A stretch of 64,000 nt of DNA from JAEUIG01 sp046349775 (GCA_046349775.1 JAXMBS010000011.1:1-64000); one strand, 5' to 3'; positions 17,320 to 25,609 are shown, counted from the first letter of the stretch. The notes: generated by a model not told the origin, from the sequence alone. Translations and numbers: made by a program.

Positions 17320-20037
17320 TTACTTTGCGGCCGCCGCGGGGGGCGACGGCGGGCTGTCGTTTCTCGTCACGGTCAGGTTGTCGTACATGAATTCGGCCTC
17401 TTTCGCATCTCCGAACAGTCCGGGGCTGCCTGTGACGTTCGGGGAATGATCTTCGCCGACGACTGTCCAGTCTGCAGGCTCCGATTCCCCTTTGGGCCAG
17501 CATTTGCCGCGCACGACGGCCTTGTCCCCTTCCACAGAGGCCTGAAACTTCAGCGTGTACCACTTCTCCGGCTGCCATGCGAAAGGAAGGTTGACCGAAA
17601 AGCGTTCGGGTTGGGTGATCCAGGTGCGGAATCGCAGTTCCTGGCCGGCGCCGCTGAGGATCAGAATGTAACGCTGCGCGGTCAACCCGATGTCCGGCAT
17701 GCGGTTGCCGCGGCTGACGCTGCAGACGTCCGCCTGGATCGTGTAGTTCTTGAACCCGATCGGCCCCATCCAGCCCTGACTGCGTCCCCCCTTGGGAATC
17801 GTTCGCACCTTGTAGAGTACGCCGTTGCCTTCCACCTTGCGGGGTCCCTTGGCCACGAGCAGTCGGGGTGACGGCGTGGTCGAACCCGCTTCCTCCCACG
17901 TGGACCACGTGTAGGATTCAATCACCTTCTCCGTCTTCAGCAACTCCAGCCACGGGTCGAGCAGTTTCCGGGCTTCCTCCGGACTGGTCCGCGCGACGTC
18001 CGACTTCTCCCGCTGCAAGTAGTCCAGCAGAGCGTTCCAGCGCAATGCGGACGTGGAGTTGTCGAAGGTCTGCTTTGGCGCGCCGGTGTTGGTGAATCCG
18101 GCCGACAGGTAGACGTACAGCAGCCCAGCCAGAGGATCGGCGGTTTTCAGCTTCTGATACAAGTCGAAGTCAATCACGACGTGTCGGTAGCGGACGCCGA
18201 CCCAGGTGATCGGCACGACGCCGTCGTCGAAGTTGTATGACCAGTTCAGGTCGGGAACGACGCGAATGCGGGCGGTCCCTTCCACGTCGCCCAGTTTGGC
18301 TTTGACGATGACTCCCGCCTGCTTGGTCTGTTCCGGACCGACGGTATACGTCCAGCGGCTCGCCTTGTCCTTGTTCTTGTCTTCGTAGTCCTTGATGGCG
18401 ATTTGCCCGGGGCCTTCGATGGTGAGCTGGACTTCTTCCGCCTTGGCCATCCTCAGGAACTGTCCTGCCGCGTTGTACAAGCGGATGTCGAACGATTGGG
18501 CATCTCCCTTGGATGAGTCGGTTACGAGCAGCGACTCAACCGGCGTCACCTGGACGACGGCAGGCGTGGTGTCGGTCTTCGGAGACTCGCCGGCCAGCAC
18601 ATCCGGGAGACTCTCTGCAGCGGCGTCCGGTTTGACGTCCGCTTTACCGAAGCAGTACATCGCGTCGGTCGTCGGGAAGTAAACACGACCGTTCGCTGCC
18701 ACGCACGAGCCGTGACACTCCTCGCCGGCGGCGAAGCGGCCCTTCTTGAGAATCTTGACCCCCTTCTCCGCCGGCTCCAGGATGTACCATCGGCCATTGA
18801 CTTCACCGATGTAGATTTTGCCGTCCGCATAGAGTGGGCTGGCCCGCATCATCGTCCCGAGGGCCAGCTTGCCGATCTGCTCTCCCGTCTCGGGGTTCAG
18901 AATGAACATCTTCGCCTGGTCGTCAACAACGTACAGGCGGTTATCCAGCAGCAGCGGCGAGCTCCGGCCGACCGCGAGCTCGTCGATCTTCCACTTGGGG
19001 GGCTGGCTGCTGATGTCGCCCGTCTGTTTGCCGTCGAGGCAGATCAGCGCGCCCATCGTGTTCGAGCCGAGGTTTTCCTCGCTGTGGCCGAGGTACACGG
19101 TGTCGTTCGCCACCAGCGGGGTGCAGTTGAGGCCGTGCTTGGAGCAGTAATAGCTCCAGATGATCCGGCCGGTGCGCGGCTCCATCGCGTGCAGCGCGCC
19201 GTCGCCGGAGCCGAACACGATTGCCGCTTTGCCTCCGAGCGTGCAGAGCACCGGCGCGCTGTACGTCGTGTCTTCGGGGAACACGCGGGTGCCGCTGAAC
19301 CAGACCGGCTCGCCGTTGCGAATGTCGAAGGCGATGAACCGGTGCGTCGGCTTGGCCATTTCGCCCCAGCCGATGACCACCGCGCTGACGATGACGTTGT
19401 TCTCATGGACGATCGGGAAGTTCGTCCGGCCGCCGTACGTGCTCAGGAAGCCGTACTCTTCGTGCAGCGACTTGTCCCACTCCACGGCGCCGGTCTGCGC
19501 GTTCAGACAGCAGAAATAGCCCGATACCCCCTGGGCGAAGATTCGGTCCTTGGACGGATCGCGCCGCTGTCCGATGACGCGCTTCGGATCTTCCTCACTG
19601 TAGACCGGTGAATATCCCGGCGCTGCCACGACGCTGGCCCAACCGATCCGCTCGTGCGGCACATCGGACAGATAGACGTTCCAGCGGTACTCCCAGAGAG
19701 TGCTACCAGTGGTTGCATCCAGGCAGACGACCTTCTCCCCCTCCTCTTCGGGGGTGTTGGGCTTGTCGTTGCCAATCATATACAGCTTGCCGTCCAGGAC
19801 GACGGGGGTCGCCCGGCTGCCGGTGTCCTGTTTCCAAAGCAGGTTGCTCCCTTCACCGCCTGCCGGATTGATATCGTCGGGCAGGTCCTTCTCGGTCGAA
19901 ATCCCGTCCATCTGCGGCCCGCGCCAGTAAGGCCAATCCGACGCCCCGACGACGTTAGGCATCTGCAGCGCGAGGCTCAGCGAAGTCAGGCAGCAAATTG
20001 TGAACAAAGGCCGGTTCGACGAGATCGTCCGCATCAT
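17320..20037 (-). CDS. Large secreted PQQ-like propeller with C-terminal lectin-like domain
   Basis: Starting at the ATG at 20037, which has an AGGTG Shine-Dalgarno five bases upstream, the protein is about 905 residues. It begins with a signal peptide (FTICCLTSLSLALQMP). Residues to about 480 form a PQQ-like propeller: VVCLDATTGSTLWEYRW, CLNAQTGAVEWDKS, LHAMEPRTGRIIWSYY, MFILNPETGEQIGK. A middle part has Ig-like character (QLTIEGPGQIAIKD). The last ~220 residues (YKVRTIPKGGRSQGWMGPIG; NYTIQADVCS; WYTLKFQASVEGDKAVVRGK) look like a concanavalin-like jelly roll. Binding of polysaccharide or another extracellular polymer is an inference. A longer frame upstream to 20118 lacks a ribosome-binding site and precedes the signal peptide. 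Confidence 0.85.
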   Translation of the reverse strand: MMRTISSNRPLFTICCLTSLSLALQMPNVVGASDWPYWRGPQMDGISTEKDLPDDINPAGGEGSNLLWKQDTGSRATPVVLDGKLYMIGNDKPNTPEEEGEKVVCLDATTGSTLWEYRWNVYLSDVPHERIGWASVVAAPGYSPVYSEEDPKRVIGQRRDPSKDRIFAQGVSGYFCCLNAQTGAVEWDKSLHEEYGFLSTYGGRTNFPIVHENNVIVSAVVIGWGEMAKPTHRFIAFDIRNGEPVWFSGTRVFPEDTTYSAPVLCTLGGKAAIVFGSGDGALHAMEPRTGRIIWSYYCSKHGLNCTPLVANDTVYLGHSEENLGSNTMGALICLDGKQTGDISSQPPKWKIDELAVGRSSPLLLDNRLYVVDDQAKMFILNPETGEQIGKLALGTMMRASPLYADGKIYIGEVNGRWYILEPAEKGVKILKKGRFAAGEECHGSCVAANGRVYFPTTDAMYCFGKADVKPDAAAESLPDVLAGESPKTDTTPAVVQVTPVESLLVTDSSKGDAQSFDIRLYNAAGQFLRMAKAEEVQLTIEGPGQIAIKDYEDKNKDKASRWTYTVGPEQTKQAGVIVKAKLGDVEGTARIRVVPDLNWSYNFDDGVVPITWVGVRYRHVVIDFDLYQKLKTADPLAGLLYVYLSAGFTNTGAPKQTFDNSTSALRWNALLDYLQREKSDVARTSPEEARKLLDPWLELLKTEKVIESYTWSTWEEAGSTTPSPRLLVAKGPRKVEGNGVLYKVRTIPKGGRSQGWMGPIGFKNYTIQADVCSVSRGNRMPDIGLTAQRYILILSGAGQELRFRTWITQPERFSVNLPFAWQPEKWYTLKFQASVEGDKAVVRGKCWPKGESEPADWTVVGEDHSPNVTGSPGLFGDAKEAEFMYDNLTVTRNDSPPSPPAAAAK

Positions 20038-20363
20038 CGAGTCACCTGATCGGAGGGGGCGACGGATTCTCGCGACACTCGCCAGCTGCGGTCCGTCGCG
20101 GACTGCGGCAGCCGGCATTTTCAGGGCGGGACCTTTTCGCGTTCCGGCGGCGTCGTCGTAACGTCGCCGGTACGTGAGATCAGCGGCTGATCGTCGGCAT
20201 GGAGCGAATCAGGTCCGCGTCAGCCCCTACGATAGTCGAGGCCGCGCGGAGCGACAAGCGGCGGAATGCGGTGGCGGGTCGTGGGATCGTTGGAAATATC
20301 TTTTCGCCGAATCTGGGTAGCTGGCGTTTGGGGCGTACCGACCGGCACGCATGGATCGCGAAT
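20038..20363. other. Intergenic region, no gene accepted
   Basis: These 326 bases lie between the 3' end of hemP and the start of the large propeller gene, both on the minus strand. The 120-residue plus-strand open frame that crosses it (20199-20561) is antisense to hemP and resembles nothing. I see no clear promoter or structured RNA. Confidence 0.4.
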
Positions 20364-20540
20364 TCAGGGTTTGTTCAGGATGAGCTTTCTCGCTTTGGTC
20401 ATGCGCAATTTGTAGACCGTCCCCTCGTGGTCGATAAGCACCTCGAAGCGCCCTTTCAGCAGGTCTTTCGAGTCGATGACGCGAAGATCGCTGTTATCGC
20501 CTTGTCGCCGCTCTCGTTCGTGCGTTCGTTCGTCGGTCAT
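20364..20540 (-). CDS. hemP: Hemin uptake protein HemP
   Basis: This 58-residue ORF has an ATG at 20538-20540 preceded by AGGGA at good spacing. Its C-terminal half, DLLKGRFEVLIDHEGTVYKL followed by RMTKARKLILNKP, matches the HemP family pattern: a leading L-x-G-R motif, an I-x-H-x-G-x-x-Y-x-L-R core and a terminal LILTK-like tail. The N-terminus is a charged leader (MTDERTHERERRQGDNSD). HemP proteins accompany haem/iron uptake genes and in some proteobacteria act as regulators of haem-transporter expression. No haem transporter is in this window. It lies 97 nt downstream of the XRE regulator gene on the same strand. Confidence 0.82.
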   Translation of the reverse strand: MTDERTHERERRQGDNSDLRVIDSKDLLKGRFEVLIDHEGTVYKLRMTKARKLILNKP

Positions 20541-20637
20541 GGTTCCCTGCCGTTTGGTTGATGCCTGAAACGTGGTGTCGGATGATACCGCGCAACAGGA
20601 AACCCCGCCGGTCTGACCAGGCGCAGGACGGATCGAC

Positions 20638-21228
20638 CTACGCCATCACTTCATCCAGCGGTCGCTCGATCTTCGTCGCCGGCGTCGGCATCTGCGGCGG
20701 CTGCACCATCCGGTAGAACATCTCGACCATCTGCGTGACGTCTTCGCGCAGATGGGTTTCAAGGACGATCTGCAGCTTGTGGACCGTCTCGCGGCGGCGA
20801 TTGATCGCCTCCGCCGCCAGCTCGACGCCGCGCGGCGTCAGCGCGCCCCCCGTCCCGAACAGGCTCTGGAGTTCGTCCAGTTCCTCGTGGTTCCAGCCGG
20901 CGAACAGCTCCGGCCGCTCCCGGACCGCTTCCGCGACGGCGGGGTTCGTCGCCCGATCAAACTCGGCGGCTGCGGAGGCCGGGTTCCGGTCCGTGCGCAA
21001 CCTCGGCGGAGACACCGGAGAGGGTGCTGAATACACCAGCGTGTCGATCGGCAGTTCCAGCGCAACGGCGATGCGCTGCAGCGTGTCGTTGTGCGGTCGG
21101 CCGGTCCGCCCGGACGCCAGGTGCGACAGCGTGGTCCGCGAGATTCCAGCGCGTTGCGCCAATTCGCCAAAGGACCAGCCGCGGTGGATGCATCCCGCAC
21201 GAATTCGATCAGCAAGGGAGTCGGACAC
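20638..21228 (-). CDS. XRE-family transcriptional regulator
   Basis: This 196-residue protein has an N-terminal Cro/C1-type helix-turn-helix (about residues 5-62): LADRIRAGCIHRGWSFGELA followed by QRAGISRTTLSHLASGRTGR and HNDTLQRIAVALELPIDTLV. The remainder is hydrophilic. A Pro/Arg-rich linker is followed by an alpha-helical part (HEELDELQSLFGTGGALTPR-like, then EAINRRRETVHKLQIVLETH) that may oligomerise. It is transcribed divergently from the small three-gene operon starting at 21673 and precedes hemP. Autoregulation through the 440-base gap is plausible but no operator was identified. Confidence 0.85.
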   Translation of the reverse strand: MSDSLADRIRAGCIHRGWSFGELAQRAGISRTTLSHLASGRTGRPHNDTLQRIAVALELPIDTLVYSAPSPVSPPRLRTDRNPASAAAEFDRATNPAVAEAVRERPELFAGWNHEELDELQSLFGTGGALTPRGVELAAEAINRRRETVHKLQIVLETHLREDVTQMVEMFYRMVQPPQMPTPATKIERPLDEVMA

Positions 21229-21517
21229 GATCAGGCGTTCTCCGAAATCGCGAAAACTTTTCGTGAAAGGATTGTTCTTTGTTGAACGTATCTGAACGTA
21301 GTGCTACACTCGTGAAATAATGCACAAATGTACAGTATTCGTCAAGCGAATTTGCCGGGGCGGAGGGGCAGGGACGCGAATTTCAGGGGGGCATGATGTC
21401 GCGTCGGGCCGTGCGATTGGGAGGGAACCCACAGCGCCAACAGGCGGTTGGGCACTGGTCCGGCGACCTCCGACCCCGGCTTCCTAGTAGTCGTTGTGCT
21501 GCTGGAAAGGCAACCAG

Positions 21518-21586
21518 CGAGGTCACAGAGATCAGCGAGAACAAGGTCACGTTTCCAACAAGCTCTCGGCGATCTCTGTGACCTCG
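21518..21586. repeat. Hairpin repeat of the GGTCACAGAGATC type
   Basis: A perfect 16-bp inverted repeat, CGAGGTCACAGAGATC (21518-21533) and its reverse complement (21571-21586), encloses a 37-base loop. After two mismatches a further 5 bp (CGAGA/TCTCG) could extend the stem inward. It lies in the gap between the XRE gene and the operon at 21673. The same word family recurs at 58304-58382. The rest of the 21229-21672 gap holds no recognisable gene. Confidence 0.65.
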
Positions 21587-21672
21587 GTGGCGAAAGCTGT
21601 TGGCAGCTGCAATCGACGCATCTTCAGGACGCTTCGCAGCTAGATCATTTCTTTTCCTGGGAGGGGACGCTC

Positions 21673-21891
21673 ATGGTGATGATTGGACGCTTTTCGTCGG
21701 ATGATCCCGGCTGGCGTGAACCCTGGGATCGCGAACCGGACCGCGCCCGCGACGACGCCGACTGGGACGGCCTCAATCCGCAGCCACGCGGCCATAGCAC
21801 TCGCCGCACGCGACCGCGTCGCTTACAGCCGGCTCCTCCTACAGAGTGCCAGCCCAATCCCAACCGCGACGTCGAGACCCCTCATTCCTGA
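21673..21891 (+). CDS. Small hydrophilic protein, unknown
   Basis: This is a 72-residue protein beginning MVMIGRFSSDDPGWREPWDR. The first half is acidic and Asp/Trp/Arg-rich (DRARDDADWDGLNP) and the second half is basic and Pro/Arg-rich. The start is supported by a strong GGGAGGGG six bases upstream of the ATG. The protein lacks hydrophobic segments and probably has little fold. It is followed after 30 nt by the ribbon-helix-helix-like gene and then the transposase-domain gene, so the three look co-transcribed. No family was recognised. Confidence 0.5.
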   Translation: MVMIGRFSSDDPGWREPWDREPDRARDDADWDGLNPQPRGHSTRRTRPRRLQPAPPTECQPNPNRDVETPHS

Positions 21892-21921
21892 TCCCGCTCT
21901 CCTAATTCCTCAGGTCCAGCC

Positions 21922-22104
21922 ATGCTCGAACTCCGCAAACAGATCTCGATCTTCGTGCCGGTGTCCGACTGGCGCGCGATCCGGCTCGAAGCCGCCCGGC
22001 AGCGAATCCCGATCACCGAACTCTGCCGGCAGTGGATGCGGCCGCACGTCCACGCATTGCGAGATTCCGCCTCGACAACGGAGTCATCCAGCGATGACGA
22101 ATGA
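21922..22104 (+). CDS. Ribbon-helix-helix-like small protein
   Basis: This is a 60-residue protein. MLELRKQISIFVPVSDWRAI followed by RLEAARQRIPITELCRQWMR gives one predicted beta strand and then two helices, which resembles ribbon-helix-helix (CopG/Arc-like) DNA-binding folds. The C-terminal tail is acidic and Ser-rich (SASTTESSSDDE). Its stop overlaps the start of the next gene by 11 nt, so translation is probably coupled. The fold assignment is inferred from the strand-helix-helix pattern only. Confidence 0.5.
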   Translation: MLELRKQISIFVPVSDWRAIRLEAARQRIPITELCRQWMRPHVHALRDSASTTESSSDDE

Positions 22105-22501
22105 ACCCGCTGCCGCGGGCAGCTTCAACCACGCCGCGCCGGCAGGCCGCCGACGATATCCGAGCGATCTGACCGATCGGCAGTGGCTCGCACTGGAGCG
22201 GCTGCTCCGAAGTGCGCTGCCGCACCGGCGTTCGCGCCGGTCGCTTCGAGATGTGGCGAACGCCGTCAGCTATCGCTGGTGGACCGGTTGTTCGTGGCGG
22301 ATGCTGCCGCACGACTTTCCGCCGCCGAGCACCGTGCGGACGCATCTCCGCAGTTGGAATCGTCTCGGAATCCTCAAAGAGGTGCGCGACGTGCTGCTAT
22401 TGCGCCGCGCGGCCGATACGCGTCTCAGCCACGTTTCCGATCGTGTCCGGGATCGTCGCGCAGCACCTCAAGCGTTCGCGCGGCCAGCACCTGCGGGTTG
22501 A
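22094..22501 (+). CDS. Stand-alone transposase N-terminal domain (DUF4096/IS5-like)
   Basis: Residues about 18-105 (RRYPSDLTDRQWLALERLLR; RRSLRDVANAVSYRWWTGCS; WRMLPHDFPPPSTVRTHLRS) match the N-terminal DNA-binding domain of IS5/IS402-type transposases. No DDE catalytic domain follows: the frame stops at 22501 after a basic tail, and no remnant is visible because the glycosyltransferase gene occupies the opposite strand from 22425. The last 77 bases overlap that gene tail to tail. It could be a truncated insertion sequence or a domesticated DNA-binding protein. The tight coupling to the upstream gene (11-nt overlap) favours the second. Confidence 0.6.
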   Translation: MTNEPAAAGSFNHAAPAGRRRYPSDLTDRQWLALERLLRSALPHRRSRRSLRDVANAVSYRWWTGCSWRMLPHDFPPPSTVRTHLRSWNRLGILKEVRDVLLLRRAADTRLSHVSDRVRDRRAAPQAFARPAPAG

Positions 22502-23723
22502 ACTGCTCGCGGACGTTGATTTGTCCCGCGGCTCCGAGCGAATATCGCGTATCGGGATCGGTCGCCAGCTCTTCCAGTGCGTCCGCCAGCTCGTCCGCGT
22601 CCCCCGGCGTCACAAGCCGGCCGCCGCCGGTCGCTTCAATCAGTTCCGGAAACGCCCCGTGCCGCGGCTGTACGACGGGCACCCCGTTGGCCAGCGCCTC
22701 CAGCACGTATAGCCCCTTCGGCTCCAGGAACTCCGTGGGGACGGAGAGCACATCGATCGATTGGAAGAACGCGACTTTCTCGGCATGGGTCGCCGGACTG
22801 CCGACATATTCAAACGCACTGCCGAGGGGTTTGGCGGCGCGGCAAACTTCCTTGAAATACGCGCGGTCAGGGCCGCCCAGGAATCCTCCCACGCGCAGTT
22901 GCGCATCGGGCAAGCGCCGATGCAGCTTCACAAACGCCTCCACCAGGCGGTGCAGCCCCTTCTGACGGGCGATCCGCGCGAAATACCCGACCGTGAAGGG
23001 TCCTTCCGTCCGCGCTCCCGGCTCGCCATTGTGCCCGGTCAAGTCGATCCCCAGCGGAATCAGGTGGAACTTCTTTGCGTCCAGCGACAGGTAGCGTGCC
23101 ATGTAGTCGCGATAGAACCGGGTGTGCACCAGAAATCCGTCGAAGTCCTGCGCGCGCTCCGAGACGGCATCGATCGCCCGCCTGCGATGCGACTCCGGCA
23201 GCATGTCGAGGAACACATCGTCCCCCTGCAGCGTGCAGTACACCGGCCCCGTGAAGCTCGATTTGAGCAATCGCAATGCGCCGGCCAACAGCGCATTGCT
23301 GAAAACTACGGCGTCCGGCCGCAGCTCGTGGGCAATGAAGTTCGCGAGCTCGTCCATCTCGCGTCGCTGCGGCCCGGCTTCACCCGCCAGCATCGACAGG
23401 GCCAGTTCGCCCAGCTTGCGAGCGTCGTACCGCGTCGAGAACCTCGTGGCGAAGTTGATCAACCACGGCGTGTCCAGCCACCGCGTCAACCCGCGCGGCA
23501 ACCGCCGCCAGCCCGGCAACTGCTGGTCCAGGTACACGTTCAGGCCGCCCAGAAAGATCGGGTGGCTGCTTTGATCCGGCTCGTCCAGGCGAATCGGCGT
23601 GTAGGTCGGCAGCAGCGTGACCTGGCAGCCGGCCTGCTGCAGCGCGCGAGCCCAGGTGTTGTCGTGCATGCACGAACCGCAGAACATTCCGGCCCCGCCG
23701 GCGGTGATGATCGCGATGTGCAT
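22425..23723 (-). CDS. Glycosyltransferase family 4
   Basis: This 432-residue GT-B retaining glycosyltransferase starts MHIAIITAGGAGMFCGSCMH, a nucleotide-sugar-transferase opening with a Gly-rich loop. The donor-binding half has LIPLGIDLTG, FTVGYFARIARQKGLHRLVE, and the E-x7-E motif in EFLEPKGLYVLEALANGVPV, diagnostic for GT4. GGGRLVTPGDADELADALEE is the usual late helix. It probably transfers a sugar from an NDP-sugar to a glycan or lipid acceptor at the inner face of the membrane. The acceptor is unknown and no other glycan genes are adjacent. It is divergent from the aldolase-cupin gene. Confidence 0.88.
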   Translation of the reverse strand: MHIAIITAGGAGMFCGSCMHDNTWARALQQAGCQVTLLPTYTPIRLDEPDQSSHPIFLGGLNVYLDQQLPGWRRLPRGLTRWLDTPWLINFATRFSTRYDARKLGELALSMLAGEAGPQRREMDELANFIAHELRPDAVVFSNALLAGALRLLKSSFTGPVYCTLQGDDVFLDMLPESHRRRAIDAVSERAQDFDGFLVHTRFYRDYMARYLSLDAKKFHLIPLGIDLTGHNGEPGARTEGPFTVGYFARIARQKGLHRLVEAFVKLHRRLPDAQLRVGGFLGGPDRAYFKEVCRAAKPLGSAFEYVGSPATHAEKVAFFQSIDVLSVPTEFLEPKGLYVLEALANGVPVVQPRHGAFPELIEATGGGRLVTPGDADELADALEELATDPDTRYSLGAAGQINVREQFNPQVLAARTLEVLRDDPGHDRKRG

Positions 23724-23730
23724 GGGAAGA

Positions 23731-23764
23731 ATGGTGAATTGTCAATGGTCAATTGTCCAATGTC
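23731..23764. repeat. Short intergenic phrase repeat
   Basis: Immediately upstream of the glycosyltransferase start, GAATTGTCAATGGTCAATTG and neighbouring bases reiterate the words CAATGG and CAATTG. A similar run occurs at 44631-44662 (CCATTGACCA; GATTGACGATTG). It sits where promoter elements would be expected, but its function is unknown. Confidence 0.45.
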
Positions 23765-23800
23765 GTGAGGAATCAGCCCTCTGCTGCAGGTCCTTCTGAC

Positions 23801-23858
23801 AACTCGCGCCCGACAGGAAGCGATCGGGGTCGCGTTCCGCTCCCTGACGGTCGCGGCT
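23801..23858. repeat. Dispersed hairpin repeat, CCGTCAGGGAGCG type (copy 1)
   Basis: The right arm GCTCCCTGACGGTCGCGGCT (23839-23858) is identical over 20 bases to the arm at 38629-38648. The left arm (around 23803-23822, TCGCGCCCGACAGGAAGCG) is an imperfect complement, so a stem-loop can form. It lies in the divergent promoter region between the glycosyltransferase and the aldolase-cupin gene, so it is not a terminator for either. Confidence 0.7.
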
Positions 23859-23965
23859 CGTGACATCATTTCCGGTCTGGATTTGCCCACGACGAAACCC
23901 GGTCTCTTCGCTAATCTCCGCACTTTGCGCGGCCTGTGGTCCGCCGCTTAGTTAGACTTCTTCCC

Positions 23966-25609
23966 ATGAAAACTGCTGCTATTACAGCCCTGCGCCAGAA
24001 ACTGGCTGCGAATCGGCCGGCCTACGGCCTGTGGGTCACGCTCGAATCGCCGTCAATCACGGAGATGGCCGTGGCCGTCGGGCTGGATTACGTCGTCATC
24101 GACGCGGAACACTCGTGTCTCGACTGGACCACGATCGCCAATCACCTTCGCGCCGCCACCCGCAGTCCGACCGTGGCCATTGTCCGGCTTCCCGAGCACA
24201 ACACCGGCGCGATCAAGCGGGCGCTCGACCTAGGCGCCGACGGCATCGCGATTCCCGGTGTCGAGACGGCCGAGCAATTGACGCAAATTGTCCGCGACTG
24301 CCGGTATCCGCTGGCCGGCCAGCGCGGTGTCGGCGCCGATCGCGCGACCGCATGGGGGCAGGCCTTCGGAGAGCATGCAGCGACGGCCAATTCGCACGTC
24401 CTGGTGATGCCAATCCTCGAGAGCCCGCGCGCGCACGCCAACATCCACGAGCTGGCGGCGGTCGAAGGCGCCGAACTGTTCTACCTCGGCCCGGCCGACT
24501 ACTCCGCCACTTCCGGCTTTCTCGGCCAGTGGGAAGGGCCGGGTGTCGCGGATGAACTCCTGGCGATGCTGCATGCGGTCCGCTCCGCCGGCAAGACCGC
24601 CGGCATCATCGGCACGTCGCACGAAGACCTGGTCCAGCGCCGCGACCAGGGATTCCGGTTGCTCGGCCTGGGTACAGATGCGATCCTCACGATCCGCTCG
24701 ATCCGCGAGTCGCTGCGCGCCGTGAATGCCGATCGCATTCCGTCTGCGTCGCTTGATCCTCGCGACTCGAAAGCATCCGTTGTGCCGCTGCATCGGGTCC
24801 CGCCGGAATTCACGCCCGATCGGCGCGAGACAATCACCGCGCGGGGCAATGGCCCCGTCCTGGCCCTGGCGGACGGCGTCGACTGCGAACTGCTGGTCGG
24901 CGATTTCACCTCCGCCCGCAACCTCTCCACCGGCATCGTCACGTTCCAGCCCGGCGCCGGCCTGCCGTACCACACGCATCCGTGTGCCGAATCGGTTTCG
25001 GTTCTTGCCGGCCAGCTCGACACGTCGGTCGACGGCCGCGTGTATCGCCTGCGGCCGGGGGACAACATCGTCGTACCCCGCTGGCTCCCACATTCGTCGC
25101 GCAATCCGCTGCCCGGCACGCGCGCGGTCGTGCACGTGGCGTTCGCCATGTCGGTTCCCTCGCGCGCCCTGGTGACGACAGAATTCCACGAGTGGCGGAT
25201 GCCGGACGACTCGCCCGGCCGTGACGGCGCCGAGCACGTCACGCGCCTCCAAACAGCCGTCAAATATGCCGCCGGCCCCAACACCGAGTTCGTCGACTAT
25301 TTCAACGCGCGGATCATCCCCGGCCTCGAAATGAGCGGCGGCTGGGCGAGGTTCGCTCCGGGCGGGCGGCTTCCCGCCCACGTGCACGACTTCGACGAAT
25401 CCATCTGCATCGTGGATGGGACAGCGATGTGCCGAGTGAATTCCCGCCGCTATCTGGTTTCCAACTGCAGCACGGCCTGCGTCCCGCGCGGCCGGCCGCA
25501 CTACTTTGTCAACGAGTCGAGCGGCCTGATGACGATGATCTGGGTGTACGCCGGGCCGCTGCCGGAGCGGATTGTCGTGACGGACGAGTGCCTGTTCGAT
25601 GACGCGTGA
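23966..25609 (+). CDS. HpcH/HpaI aldolase fused to a double cupin
   Basis: The N-terminal ~255 residues are a class II HpcH/HpaI-type aldolase/citrate-lyase fold. ANRPAYGLWVTLESPSITEM and YVVIDAEHSCLDW come first, then RGVGADRATAWG. The metal ligands are in VMPILESPRAHANI (Glu) and FYLGPADYSA (Asp). Such enzymes cleave 2-keto-3-deoxy acids to pyruvate plus an aldehyde. After a linker come two cupin barrels: TFQPGAGLPYHTHPCAESVS with VVPRWLPHSS, and RFAPGGRLPAHVHDFDESIC with VPRGRPHYFVNES. Each has the His/Glu metal-binding pattern. Free-standing family members end after the aldolase, so this is a fusion. The start at 23966 (MKTAAITALRQKL) is preferred over an in-frame upstream start because the family begins there. 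Confidence 0.82.
   Translation: MKTAAITALRQKLAANRPAYGLWVTLESPSITEMAVAVGLDYVVIDAEHSCLDWTTIANHLRAATRSPTVAIVRLPEHNTGAIKRALDLGADGIAIPGVETAEQLTQIVRDCRYPLAGQRGVGADRATAWGQAFGEHAATANSHVLVMPILESPRAHANIHELAAVEGAELFYLGPADYSATSGFLGQWEGPGVADELLAMLHAVRSAGKTAGIIGTSHEDLVQRRDQGFRLLGLGTDAILTIRSIRESLRAVNADRIPSASLDPRDSKASVVPLHRVPPEFTPDRRETITARGNGPVLALADGVDCELLVGDFTSARNLSTGIVTFQPGAGLPYHTHPCAESVSVLAGQLDTSVDGRVYRLRPGDNIVVPRWLPHSSRNPLPGTRAVVHVAFAMSVPSRALVTTEFHEWRMPDDSPGRDGAEHVTRLQTAVKYAAGPNTEFVDYFNARIIPGLEMSGGWARFAPGGRLPAHVHDFDESICIVDGTAMCRVNSRRYLVSNCSTACVPRGRPHYFVNESSGLMTMIWVYAGPLPERIVVTDECLFDDA

Noticed and set aside
20199..20561. 120-codon plus-strand frame in the gap near 20.3 kb
   Set aside because: It is antisense to the HemP-like ORF, which has a better ribosome-binding site and family motif.
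22094..22501. Complete insertion sequence
   Set aside because: Only the N-terminal DNA-binding domain is present; no DDE domain, terminal inverted repeats or target duplication were seen.
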